A stretch of 64,000 bases of DNA, taken from Rhodovastum atsumiense. GTDB taxonomy: Bacteria > Pseudomonadota > Alphaproteobacteria > Acetobacterales > Acetobacteraceae. The position numbers and the translations under genes are program-made. Of this stretch, positions 35,365 to 43,575 are shown piece after piece. The DNA lies in assembly GCF_937425535.1 (NCBI RefSeq), contig NZ_OW485601.1:1824501-1888500 (forward strand), given 5' to 3'. The notes below the pieces were generated by a model. It was not told the origin of the DNA, searched no databases, and worked only from the letters and a program-made list of their open reading frames with translations. Positions within the stretch are counted from its first letter, which is position 1, and the number at the start of each line of letters is the position of its first letter.

Positions 35365-37506
35365 ATGTCTCCTGTCCCCTGCCCATCGATTTCTTCCGCC
35401 TTTGCCGGTCGAAGTCCGCAAGCCGCCCCCACGACGGCCGCAGGCACCGCGGCGTTCGCGCTGCAGATGGCCCAGGCTCTCGTCGCCCCCCAGGGCTCGC
35501 CCGGGCTTCCGTCGGCACGGGGCATGACGCAACCAGAGACGATCCAGCCCGGAGTGCCGGCGCGTCCGGACAAAGCCCCGTCGGACGGAAGCGTCGCCAT
35601 GGCAGCCGCCGCCCCGGAGGCGGCGATAACGGAGCAGTCCCTCGCTCAGGCCGGCGCTGATCTTGTTCCGACCGCGCCTTCGGCCGGCGGGCCGGAGATC
35701 CCGCCGGGAACGCCGGTCGCATCTCCACCGGGCATGAAGGCAGGAACGGTCATGCCCCACGCGGCCGGCGACGATGGCAACGCGCCCCCCCCGGCCGGCA
35801 GCGTCCCCACCGCAGCCCATGGGACTCCCGGGCCGTCCCCGGCGGACGCGGCCTCCCCGCCCGCCGGGGAACAGGCCACAGCGCCCACGCACCTTCCCCC
35901 TTCGTCAAATCCGGCTCACGCCACGGCCACGACATCGCCGTCCCGCGCGCTGCGCTCACCCTCCGATGCACGCGAAACCCCTTCGGCCGATGCGGACAGG
36001 AGCGATGCGGACGAGGAACCGACCGACGCCGCGGTGGTGACGGCCGGAGGCATGGCCGCCAGTCTCGCGCCCCCCCCCGTCATCGCGCCGTCCATACCGG
36101 CCCCATCGGCACAAGCCGGCTGCCCGGGTCCCGGCATTGCGGCCACCGCCGCCTCGCCGTCGCCATCCGCCACGGACCTCCCGCAACCGGACGCTTCCGC
36201 CGCGCCCGTCGATGCCTTCGCCGCTTCCCCGGCCATGGCAGGTCCGCAGCCCCGGACGGCCCCCACGGACGTCGCCGTGACGGCGGCTGCCGTCCCGGGC
36301 AGCGGAAAGCCGCCGGCCGACCTGCAGGCAAAGGCGGAGTCCCGGCCCGACGTCGCCGATGGCAGCCCTGGCCAGGAAGCGCCGGACGACGGCAACACCA
36401 CGCCGGCTTCCGGCCTCGTGCCGTCGCGGGACGACATCACCTCCACGCGCCCGCCCATGGCAGCGACCGCGCGCCCGACGGCACCGGCCGCCCCCCCGGC
36501 AAAGATGATGGCGCTGCCGGCCAGCGCCGATGCCGGCCCTGGCACCACGCACCAAGGGGCTACATCGCCGGACAGGATGCCGCAGGACCCGCGAAGGGCC
36601 GAACCGGCACCAGCGGAGCCATCCATGCCCACGGCATCGCCCTCTGCTGCCGGGGAAGCCGTGTCCGCCAGTGGACGCATCGCCGGGGACAGGCGGGCGC
36701 CCGCGAGCAGCGGCCAGGACGCGGTGGGGGACATCGCCTTCGCGCCGCCACCGATGGCGGCCTCCGGCACGGGTGAGATGGGGGATATGCCGGCGCGAGG
36801 CGACGCATCTCCGACCAGTCCCACCACCCTCACGGTCGCGGCACAGGTCCCGGACATGCCCGTCGCCGCCGTCACTTCCCCGTCGCCATCCATCCCACAA
36901 GCCGCGGCCACGCCGGCAGTCCCCCTCCCCCAGGCCGGGCCGGCGCAGCAGGCCGCTCCCGCCTTGATCTCGTTGGTCAGCCGCCCGGGTGCGCAACAGG
37001 TCACCGTCCGGCTCGATCCCGTCGAACTCGGCGGCCTGCAGATCCGCATCGAGCGTCGCGGGGACGGTCCCACCCGCATCATCCTCACCACGGAGCGTGC
37101 CGCCACCGCGGAACTGCTGCAACGTGACCAGCCGGCCCTGCACCGCGCGCTCGATCAGGCCGGGCTGCCGGCGGATGGCCGCTCGATCGAGGTACGCGTC
37201 GCCGCGGCCTCCCCCGATGTGGCCTCCGGTGCCTCCACAGCCTTGTCGGGCGTCGTGCCGTCGGCCCACGCCGCCGCGCCGCATGCCGCGCCGGCCACGA
37301 CGCAGCTACCTGCCCCCCAGGCCGGGACCGACGCCTCGGGCGGATCAGCGCAAGCGAATGCCGGCGCCGATCATGGGGCCGGCGGCTTCACGCAACGCGA
37401 CACAGGTCCGGGCAGCCGGAACCACAGACCGGCTTCCCTTCTCGTCCAGGACGACGACACCGCACCGGCACGCTGGCTGCGCGCGGGCATCGACATCACC
37501 GCCTGA
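35365..37506 (+). CDS. fliK: Flagellar hook-length control protein FliK
   Basis: Secreted molecular ruler that sets hook length and switches FlhB specificity. The 713-residue protein is mostly a Pro/Ala/Thr-rich unstructured ruler (about residues 20-530), followed by the Flg_hook domain: VTVRLDPVELGGLQIRIERR and ALHRALDQAGLPADGRSIEVRV. ATG 35365 follows AGAGGA 8 bases upstream. The very long low-complexity region is characteristic; dense open frames in all other phases over it are composition artefacts. flgD follows by 15 bp. Confidence 0.9.
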   Translation: MSPVPCPSISSAFAGRSPQAAPTTAAGTAAFALQMAQALVAPQGSPGLPSARGMTQPETIQPGVPARPDKAPSDGSVAMAAAAPEAAITEQSLAQAGADLVPTAPSAGGPEIPPGTPVASPPGMKAGTVMPHAAGDDGNAPPPAGSVPTAAHGTPGPSPADAASPPAGEQATAPTHLPPSSNPAHATATTSPSRALRSPSDARETPSADADRSDADEEPTDAAVVTAGGMAASLAPPPVIAPSIPAPSAQAGCPGPGIAATAASPSPSATDLPQPDASAAPVDAFAASPAMAGPQPRTAPTDVAVTAAAVPGSGKPPADLQAKAESRPDVADGSPGQEAPDDGNTTPASGLVPSRDDITSTRPPMAATARPTAPAAPPAKMMALPASADAGPGTTHQGATSPDRMPQDPRRAEPAPAEPSMPTASPSAAGEAVSASGRIAGDRRAPASSGQDAVGDIAFAPPPMAASGTGEMGDMPARGDASPTSPTTLTVAAQVPDMPVAAVTSPSPSIPQAAATPAVPLPQAGPAQQAAPALISLVSRPGAQQVTVRLDPVELGGLQIRIERRGDGPTRIILTTERAATAELLQRDQPALHRALDQAGLPADGRSIEVRVAAASPDVASGASTALSGVVPSAHAAAPHAAPATTQLPAPQAGTDASGGSAQANAGADHGAGGFTQRDTGPGSRNHRPASLLVQDDDTAPARWLRAGIDITA

Positions 37507-37521
37507 AGGATCTCCAATCCC

Positions 37522-38184
37522 ATGACCACCACAAGCGCCACCGGCACCACGACGAGCACCGGCACCACGAGCACGACCAGCTCCGCGCTGGGTTCGCTGT
37601 CCGGCAACCTGCAGAATTTCCTGAAATTGCTGATGACACAACTGCAGAACCAGGATCCCACCGACCCGCTGGACACCAATCAGTTCACCAATCAGCTCGT
37701 GCAGTACGCCAGCGTGGAGCAGCAGATCAACGCCAACACCAACCTCACGCAGCTCATCTCGCTCACGCAGTCCGGGCAGATGCTGCAGGGCTCCTCGATG
37801 GTCGGCCACACGGTGCTGCTCGACAGCGACCAGCTCACGCTGCAGGACCATGCGGCAATGCTGCAGTTCACCGCCGACACGGCGGGAGAAGCGTCGGTCG
37901 TGGTCAGCACCGCCAGCGGCACCAAGGTGATGGAAACCACGGTGACCGCCAGCAAGGGCGCCAATATCTGGACATGGGACGGCAAGGATTCGTCCGGCAA
38001 GCAAATGGTCGACGGGGCGTACAAGGTGACCATCACCGGCCATGACAGCAAGGGCACAGCCACGGCCTTGCCCTTCACCGTGGTCGGCACCGTGACCGGC
38101 ATCAGCAAAAGCGGCTCGACGCTGCAGGTCCAGCTCGGCGGGCTCACCGCCGACCTCGCCGACGTGCAATCCGTGGTGCAGTGA
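37522..38184 (+). CDS. flgD: Flagellar hook assembly (cap) protein FlgD
   Basis: Hook-cap protein of 220 residues. After a Thr/Ser-rich N-terminus it has the FlgD core QNFLKLLMTQLQNQDPTDPLD, TNQFTNQLVQYASVEQQINAN, and MVGHTVLLDSD, then the FlgD Ig-like/tudor part (NIWTWDGKDSSGKQMVDGAYK). It shares the fliK transcript. Normal length. Confidence 0.95.
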   Translation: MTTTSATGTTTSTGTTSTTSSALGSLSGNLQNFLKLLMTQLQNQDPTDPLDTNQFTNQLVQYASVEQQINANTNLTQLISLTQSGQMLQGSSMVGHTVLLDSDQLTLQDHAAMLQFTADTAGEASVVVSTASGTKVMETTVTASKGANIWTWDGKDSSGKQMVDGAYKVTITGHDSKGTATALPFTVVGTVTGISKSGSTLQVQLGGLTADLADVQSVVQ

Positions 38185-38234
38185 AGCCGGCCTGCCGCAA
38201 GGTGGGCCGGTCCAAGGTGGCTCAGTTGTCCGGC

Positions 38235-38250
38235 TGGCGGGGATGATGCC
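38235..38250 (+). promoter_or_regulatory. Weak sigma-54-like promoter upstream of fliF
   Basis: TGGCGGGGATGATGCC keeps the GG and GC dinucleotides ten bases apart as required for -24/-12 elements, with TGGC conserved but the -12 box reading ATGC. It is 174 bp before the fliF start, so it is only a candidate. A strong inverted repeat begins four bases downstream. Confidence 0.35.
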
Positions 38251-38253
38251 GAA

Positions 38254-38288
38254 CGGTTAAGGGCGGCAAAAAGTGCCGGCCTTAACCG
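38254..38288. repeat. 35-bp near-perfect inverted repeat with CGGCA-N5-TGCCG core, upstream of fliF
   Basis: Outer arms CGGTTAAGG (38254-38262) and CCTTAACCG (38280-38288) surround the inner palindrome CGGCA-AAAAG-TGCCG (38264-38278), 14 of 15 positions pairing. The core has the same half-sites and spacing as the palindrome between flgE and fliK. Alternative reading: an intrinsic terminator for flgD 70 bp upstream, although no T-run follows. Its position next to a sigma-54-like -12 box would suit repression of the fliF operon. Confidence 0.6.
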
Positions 38289-38423
38289 ACGCGCAACTTC
38301 TCCCGTGCAGCGTGCATCCCGCCCGGCAACCCGGCCGGGCGTTGTGCATGAACGGGCCGCCATGACGACGTTCCCCTTCGCTCTGCCGTCACGCCATCTC
38401 CCCGCATCGGGGAGGCACCTGTC

Positions 38424-40085
38424 GTGAAGGCACTGCTCGATGGCCTGAAGGCCCTCGGAACGGCACGGCTCGCCGCGATGGCGGCCGTCGGCGCCGGCAT
38501 GCTGGGTCTGCTTGCCTTGCTGATGCTGCGCGGCCCCACCGAACGCATGGCGCTGCTCTATGCCGAGCTCGACCCGCGCGAGGCCGGCCAGATGGCCGAG
38601 TTGCTCGATCGGCAGCGCGTCCCCCATCAGCTCGGTGCCGGCGGGGCGCAGATCCTGGTGCCGGCCGACCAGGTGGCGCGCGCCCGCCTGCTGCTGGCCA
38701 AGGACGGCCTGCCGACCGGCGGCTCGATCGGCTACGAGCTGTTCGACCGCAGCGATAACCTGACCTCCAGCCAGTTCCAGCAGAACCTGAACCAGGCCCG
38801 CGCGCTGGAAGGCGAGCTCGCCCGCACCATCCGCAGCCTCTCCGGCGTGCGTGCCGCCCGGGTCCACCTGGTGCTGCCACGGCGCGAGCCCTTCGCCCGC
38901 GACCGGCAGGACGCGCAGGCCTCGGTGGTGCTCACGATGGTCGGTACCGCGCGCATGGACCACGAGGGCGTGCAGGCGATCCTCAATCTCGTCTCCTCCG
39001 CGGTGCCCGGCCTGCGGGCCCAGAACGTTGCCGTCATCGACAACCGTGGCAACGTGCTGGCGCGCGCCGGCGCGCCGGTCGCCGCCGCCGCGGCCCAGAA
39101 TGCCGAGGAACTGCGCCGCGGCATCGAGATGCGCATCGCCCGCGCCGTCGAGGACATGCTCGATCGCGGGCTTGGCCCGGGCCGTTCGCGCGCCGAAGCC
39201 AGCATCGAAATGGATTTCGATCAGGTGCACGAGACGCAGGAACGCTTCGATCCGGACGGCCAGGTGGTCCGCAGCTCGCAGACCGTCAACGGCAACAGCC
39301 GCAGCACCGAGGCCGCCAGCAACGTCTCCGTCCAGAACAACCTGCCGAACGCCGATGCCGGGCGCGAAGGCGCCGGCAGCCAGGAACAGAAGCAGGAAGA
39401 GACGACCAATTACGAGATCGGCAAGACCGTCCGCACCCTGGTGCGCGAGCAGCCGCAACTGCGCCGCGTCAGCCTCGCCGTGCTGGTGGATGGCGCCGAG
39501 GAACGCGCCCCCGACGGTACCGTCCTCTGGCGCGCCCGCACCCCCGAGGAGCTGGAGCGCATCGACCGCCTGGTGCGCAGCGCCATCGGCTTCGATGAAC
39601 GCCGCGGTGACCATGTTGAAGTCGTGAACATGCGCTTCTTCTCCGATCCCGCCGGGGCGGCGGACGCGCAGGGCTTGCTGGGCCTGCCGCTGGAACGGGC
39701 CGACCTGATGCGGCTGGCGCAAACCGGGGTGCTCGCGATCGTTGCCCTGGCTGCGCTGCTGCTGGTGTTGCGCCCCATGGCCCTGCGGATCACCGCCGCG
39801 GCCGATGCCTCCGCGCTCGCCGGCCCCGACGCGGCCGCCGCGGTGCTGGCCGGCGGCCGCGGCATGGGCGCGCCGGCCCTGCCGGGGGGCACCTCCGCAG
39901 CCATGCTGGCCGGGGCGGAAGCCGCCACCGTGCCACTGCTGCAGGACGAAAGCATGGTTCGCCTCGCCAACATCGATGGCCAGATGCGCGCTTCGTCGCT
40001 GCGCCGTCTGGCGGAGCTGGTGGACAAGCATCCCGAGGAAAGCCTGATGATCTTGCGGGCCTGGATGCAGCAGGAGAATGCATGA
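38424..40085 (+). CDS. fliF: Flagellar MS-ring protein FliF
   Basis: MS-ring subunit of 553 residues. Two transmembrane helices bracket a large periplasmic region: [19 protein letters not shown] near the N-terminus and [20 protein letters not shown] near residue 440. Ring-building motifs include [32 protein letters not shown]-like [19 protein letters not shown] and a C-terminal FliG-binding tail ([20 protein letters not shown]). GTG start seven bases after GGGGAGG. The stop overlaps the fliG start (ATGA), beginning the fliF-G-H-N-flbD-flhA operon. Confidence 0.96.
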   Translation: MKALLDGLKALGTARLAAMAAVGAGMLGLLALLMLRGPTERMALLYAELDPREAGQMAELLDRQRVPHQLGAGGAQILVPADQVARARLLLAKDGLPTGGSIGYELFDRSDNLTSSQFQQNLNQARALEGELARTIRSLSGVRAARVHLVLPRREPFARDRQDAQASVVLTMVGTARMDHEGVQAILNLVSSAVPGLRAQNVAVIDNRGNVLARAGAPVAAAAAQNAEELRRGIEMRIARAVEDMLDRGLGPGRSRAEASIEMDFDQVHETQERFDPDGQVVRSSQTVNGNSRSTEAASNVSVQNNLPNADAGREGAGSQEQKQEETTNYEIGKTVRTLVREQPQLRRVSLAVLVDGAEERAPDGTVLWRARTPEELERIDRLVRSAIGFDERRGDHVEVVNMRFFSDPAGAADAQGLLGLPLERADLMRLAQTGVLAIVALAALLLVLRPMALRITAAADASALAGPDAAAAVLAGGRGMGAPALPGGTSAAMLAGAEAATVPLLQDESMVRLANIDGQMRASSLRRLAELVDKHPEESLMILRAWMQQENA

Positions 40086-41101
40086 TGCCGGGGATGACCG
40101 ACGATTATCGTGCCTTGAACGGCGTGCAGAAAGCGGCCGTCCTGATGCTGGCGCTCGGCGAGGAACAGAGCGCCCGGCTGTTCAGCATGATGCACGAGGA
40201 CGAGATCAAGGAAATCTCCGCGGCCATGGCCCAGCTCGGCCCGGTGCGCTCTGATGTGGTCGAGCAGCTTTGCACCGAGTTCACGGAGAATATCGGCGGT
40301 GCCGGCAATCTTGTCGGCGGCTTTGAAAACACCGAAAAGCTGCTGCTGCGGACCCTGCCGCGCGAGCGCGTGGCCCAGATCATGGAAGAGATCCGTGGCC
40401 CGGCCGGTCGTACCATGTGGGACAAGCTCGGCAACGTCAACGAGGCAGTGCTCGCCAATTACCTCAAGAATGAATATCCGCAGACCGTCGCCGTGGTGCT
40501 GTCGAAGGTGAAGCCGGAACATGCCGCGCGGGTGCTCGGCCTGCTGCCCGAGAGCTTCGCCATGGAAGTCGTCATGCGCATGCTGCGCATGGAAAGCGTG
40601 CAGAAGGATGTGCTCGACGGCGTGGAACGCACACTCCGGTCCGAGTTCATGTCGAACCTCGCGCGCAGCAGCCGTCGTGATGCCCACGAGATGATGGCCG
40701 AGATCTTCAACAGCCTTGATCGCCAGGCCGAGCACCGCTTCCTCGGCGCACTGGAGGAACGCAACCGCGAAGCCGCCGAACGGATCAAGGCGCTGATGTT
40801 CACCTTCGACGACCTGCACCGCCTGCGCCCCCCGGCGATGCAGATGCTGATCCGCACGGTCGAGAAGGACAAGCTGCCGCTGGCCCTGAAGGGTGCATCG
40901 GAAAAGTTGCGGGACCTGTTCTTCGCCAATCTCTCCGAGCGCGCCGGCCGCATCCTGCGCGAGGAAATCGAGGCGCTCGGCCCGGTGAAACTGCGCGACG
41001 TCGACGAGGCGCAGGCGGCGATCGTCGCCCTGGCGAAGGACCTCGCCGCCGAAGGGCAGATCGAGATCTCCGACAGCAAGGACGAGGAGATGGTTTACTA
41101 G
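40082..41101 (+). CDS. fliG: Flagellar motor switch protein FliG
   Basis: Rotor protein of 339 residues linking FliF, FliM/FliN and the stator. Motifs: [48 protein letters not shown], a middle EHPQ-like region and the C-terminal torque helix [33 protein letters not shown], which contains the conserved charged residues facing MotA. Starts at ATGATG overlapping the fliF stop; MTDDY four codons later is possible. fliH begins 3 bp after the stop. Confidence 0.96.
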   Translation: MMPGMTDDYRALNGVQKAAVLMLALGEEQSARLFSMMHEDEIKEISAAMAQLGPVRSDVVEQLCTEFTENIGGAGNLVGGFENTEKLLLRTLPRERVAQIMEEIRGPAGRTMWDKLGNVNEAVLANYLKNEYPQTVAVVLSKVKPEHAARVLGLLPESFAMEVVMRMLRMESVQKDVLDGVERTLRSEFMSNLARSSRRDAHEMMAEIFNSLDRQAEHRFLGALEERNREAAERIKALMFTFDDLHRLRPPAMQMLIRTVEKDKLPLALKGASEKLRDLFFANLSERAGRILREEIEALGPVKLRDVDEAQAAIVALAKDLAAEGQIEISDSKDEEMVY

Positions 41102-41104
41102 GCC

Positions 41105-41806
41105 ATGTACTCACGCACATCCCATGCGACCGTCGCGGCCAGGCCCCGGCCGGCCATCGTGTTTGCCGAGGATTTCGACGCACCTTCCGGCATCACCGTG
41201 CTCGACGATCCCCCCGCGCCCCCCCCCCCCGCCCCACCCGCACCTCCGCCCCCACCTGCCATCACTGCCGAAGACCTCGCCGCCGCGCGGGAAGAAGCCT
41301 ATGCGGAAGGCCATCGCACCGGCCTCGCCCAGGCCGCGGCGGACCGCGCGGAAATCACCCGCCAGATGCTCACCCTGATCGCCGAGCGGCTCGACGGCGC
41401 CCAGGCCGAGGCCGGCCGCGTCGCCGCGGAATCGGCCGAGGCGGTGGCCCGGCTGCTGATGGGCACGCTGATGACCATGCTGCCGGCGCTCTGCGCCCGG
41501 CACGGCGCCGCTGAAGTCGCGGCGGTGGTGCGCGCGGTCCTGCCCGCGCTCACGCGCGAGCCGCGCGTCACCATCCGCCTCAGCCCGCATCTCGTGCAGG
41601 ACATCGAACGCGAACTTGCCGCCCTCGACCCGGAACTGCAGGGACGCGTCACGTTGACGGCAAGCGAGGCGGTGCCGCCGGGCGATGTGCGCATCACCTG
41701 GCATGATGGCGCCGCCATCCGCGATTCCGCATCCCTGCTGCAGGCGGCTTCCGCGGCCCTGGCGCCACTTGGCCTGCTTGCCCCCTCCCCCTCCGTGCCC
41801 GCCTGA
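41105..41806 (+). CDS. fliH: Flagellar export ATPase regulator FliH
   Basis: Peripheral export component that binds the FliI ATPase. The 233-residue protein has a Pro-rich N-terminal region (about residues 35-50), the helical stalk EEAYAEGHRTGLAQAAADRAEI with small residues spaced like FliH GxxxG repeats, and a C-terminal part (RVTIRLSPHLVQDIERELAALD, PPGDVRITWHDG) shared with FliH/YscL. The proline run is coded by a tract of twelve C's that could cause frameshifting. No fliI is in the window. Confidence 0.85.
   Translation: MYSRTSHATVAARPRPAIVFAEDFDAPSGITVLDDPPAPPPPAPPAPPPPPAITAEDLAAAREEAYAEGHRTGLAQAAADRAEITRQMLTLIAERLDGAQAEAGRVAAESAEAVARLLMGTLMTMLPALCARHGAAEVAAVVRAVLPALTREPRVTIRLSPHLVQDIERELAALDPELQGRVTLTASEAVPPGDVRITWHDGAAIRDSASLLQAASAALAPLGLLAPSPSVPA
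41219..41230 (+). repeat. C12 homopolymer inside fliH
   Basis: Twelve consecutive C residues within the proline-rich N-terminal part of fliH (about codons 39-42). A change of one base would frameshift the gene and could be polar on the downstream flagellar genes. It may be phase-variable, or an assembly uncertainty. Confidence 0.9.
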
Positions 41807-41825
41807 CCGTCAAGGAAACACTGCC

Positions 41826-42152
41826 ATGTCCGATGCCATGGACCTCACTGATCTTGGCGATGCCGGCAACGGTGCGCCCGAGCAAAGCGGGCCGCGCAGT
41901 GCGCGCGACCTCGAAGCGGTCTACGACATTCCCGTCACCGTCAGCGCCGTGCTCGGCAAGGCCACCATGCAGGTCAGCCAGTTGCTCAAGCTCGGCCGCG
42001 GCGCCGTCGTCGAGCTTGACCGCAAGCTCGGCGAGGCCATCGACATCTATGTCAATAACCGCCTGGTCGCGCGCGGCGAGGTGGTGATGGTGGATGACAA
42101 CCGGCTGGGCGTCACCATGACCGAGATCGTCAAGGGCGAGCGGCCAGGCTGA
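41826..42152 (+). CDS. fliN: Flagellar motor switch protein FliN
   Basis: C-ring component, 108 residues, with one SpoA (surface presentation of antigens) domain: VYDIPVTVSAVLGKATMQVSQLLKLGRGAVVELDRKLGE, DIYVNNRLVARGEVVMVDDNRLGVTMTEIV. That is the classic FliN pattern. ATG follows AAGGAAA. fliM is not present in this window. flbD begins 10 bp after the stop. Confidence 0.95.
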   Translation: MSDAMDLTDLGDAGNGAPEQSGPRSARDLEAVYDIPVTVSAVLGKATMQVSQLLKLGRGAVVELDRKLGEAIDIYVNNRLVARGEVVMVDDNRLGVTMTEIVKGERPG

Positions 42153-42162
42153 CGGAGCGAGG

Positions 42163-43569
42163 ATGATGCGCGTTCTGATCATCGGCTCGCTCGCAGGCGA
42201 GCTGGGGCAGGCGGCCCGCATGGCGATGGCGCGTGGCGCCCGGCTCGAACAGGCCGACGCCCCCGAGCCCGGACTCGCCCGCCTGCGCGGGGACGGCCAT
42301 TTCGATCTGGTGCTGTGCGATGTCGCGCACGACGTGGCGGCCCTGGTGCGGGCGCTTGCCGCCGAGCGCATGGCGATCCCGGTGGTGGCCTGCGGCATCG
42401 ATGCCGATGCGGATGCCGCCGTGCGCGCCATCCGCGCCGGGGCGCGCGAGTTCCTGCCATTGCCGGCCGACCCGGACCTGATCGCCGCCATCCTGCAGGC
42501 CGCGAGCGGCGAAAGCCACACCCTGGTGGCACGCGACCCGGTCATGCTCGCCGCCATCCGGCGGGCCGAGCAGGTGGCCAGCGCGGATGCCTCGGTGCTG
42601 ATCACCGGCGAGAGCGGCACCGGCAAGGAAGTGCTGGCACGCCACATCCACCGTCGTTCGCGCCGGGCCGGCGGCCCCTTCGTGGCGCTGAACTGCGCTG
42701 CCATCCCCGATCATCTGTTGGAATCCGAGCTGTTCGGCCACGAAAAGGGGGCCTTCAGCGGCGCGGTGGCACGCCGGGTGGGCAAGTTCGAGGCGGCCAA
42801 CGGCGGCACGTTGCTGCTCGACGAGATCAGCGAGATGGATGTGCGGCTGCAGGCCAAGCTGCTGCGCGCCATCCAGGAGCGGGAGATCGACCGGCTCGGC
42901 GGCAATGCGCCGGTGCGCGTGAATGTCCGCATCCTGGCCACCACCAACCGCGACCTGCCGGGCGAAGTGGCACGCGGCACCTTCCGCGAGGATCTGTATT
43001 TCCGCCTGAACGTGGTGACGCTGCGCATTCCCGCGCTGCGTGAGCGCCCCGGCGACATCGCCGTGCTGGCCGAGCATTTCACGCGACACTATGCGGAGGT
43101 GAACGGCCTGCCGCAACGCCGCCTCACGCCGGCGGCGCTGCTTCGCCTCACCAACCATACCTGGCGCGGCAATGTGCGCGAGCTGGAGAACACGCTGCAT
43201 CGCGCCGTCCTGCTCGCCGATGGCGCGGAGCTCGATGCCGGTGCCATCGAGCTCGCGCCGGGGACTGCCTGCGGTACGGCCGCTGCCGGCGAGGCCCCGG
43301 CGGGAGCGATCATGGCCGTACCGACGACGATGTCGCCCTGCGCCTGGGGGGGAGATGCGGTCGCCGGACTGGTCGGTCGGCGCATGGACGATGTCGAGCG
43401 TGACCTGATCCTGCAGACACTGGTCCACACCCTGGGCAACCGCACGCATGCGGCGACCATCCTGGGAATCTCCATCCGCGCGTTGCGCAACAAGCTGCGG
43501 GATTATGCCGGGCAAGGGCTGGCGGTACCACCACCGCCGGCCGGCCTCGCCATCCCGCTCGGGTCCTGA
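42163..43569 (+). CDS. flbD: FlbD-like sigma-54 transcriptional activator
   Basis: A 468-residue bacterial enhancer-binding protein. N-terminal receiver-like domain (1-115, D53 in LVLCDVAHD), AAA+ domain with Walker A GESGTGKE (149-156), the sigma-54 contact loop GAFSGA (196-201, Ser replacing the usual Thr), Walker [14 protein letters not shown], and a C-terminal Fis-type HTH ([20 protein letters not shown]). Genomic position between fliN and flhA matches FlbD, which in Caulobacter activates late flagellar genes and represses fliF. It is the obvious candidate for the palindromes at 35228 and 38264. Confidence 0.92.
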   Translation: MMRVLIIGSLAGELGQAARMAMARGARLEQADAPEPGLARLRGDGHFDLVLCDVAHDVAALVRALAAERMAIPVVACGIDADADAAVRAIRAGAREFLPLPADPDLIAAILQAASGESHTLVARDPVMLAAIRRAEQVASADASVLITGESGTGKEVLARHIHRRSRRAGGPFVALNCAAIPDHLLESELFGHEKGAFSGAVARRVGKFEAANGGTLLLDEISEMDVRLQAKLLRAIQEREIDRLGGNAPVRVNVRILATTNRDLPGEVARGTFREDLYFRLNVVTLRIPALRERPGDIAVLAEHFTRHYAEVNGLPQRRLTPAALLRLTNHTWRGNVRELENTLHRAVLLADGAELDAGAIELAPGTACGTAAAGEAPAGAIMAVPTTMSPCAWGGDAVAGLVGRRMDDVERDLILQTLVHTLGNRTHAATILGISIRALRNKLRDYAGQGLAVPPPPAGLAIPLGS

Positions 43570-43575
43570 TCCGCC

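Noticed and set aside
35916-37284. Long minus-strand frames over the fliK ruler region
   Set aside because: Pro/Ala-rich coding DNA leaves nearly all frames open; only the plus frame ends in the FliK C-terminal domain.
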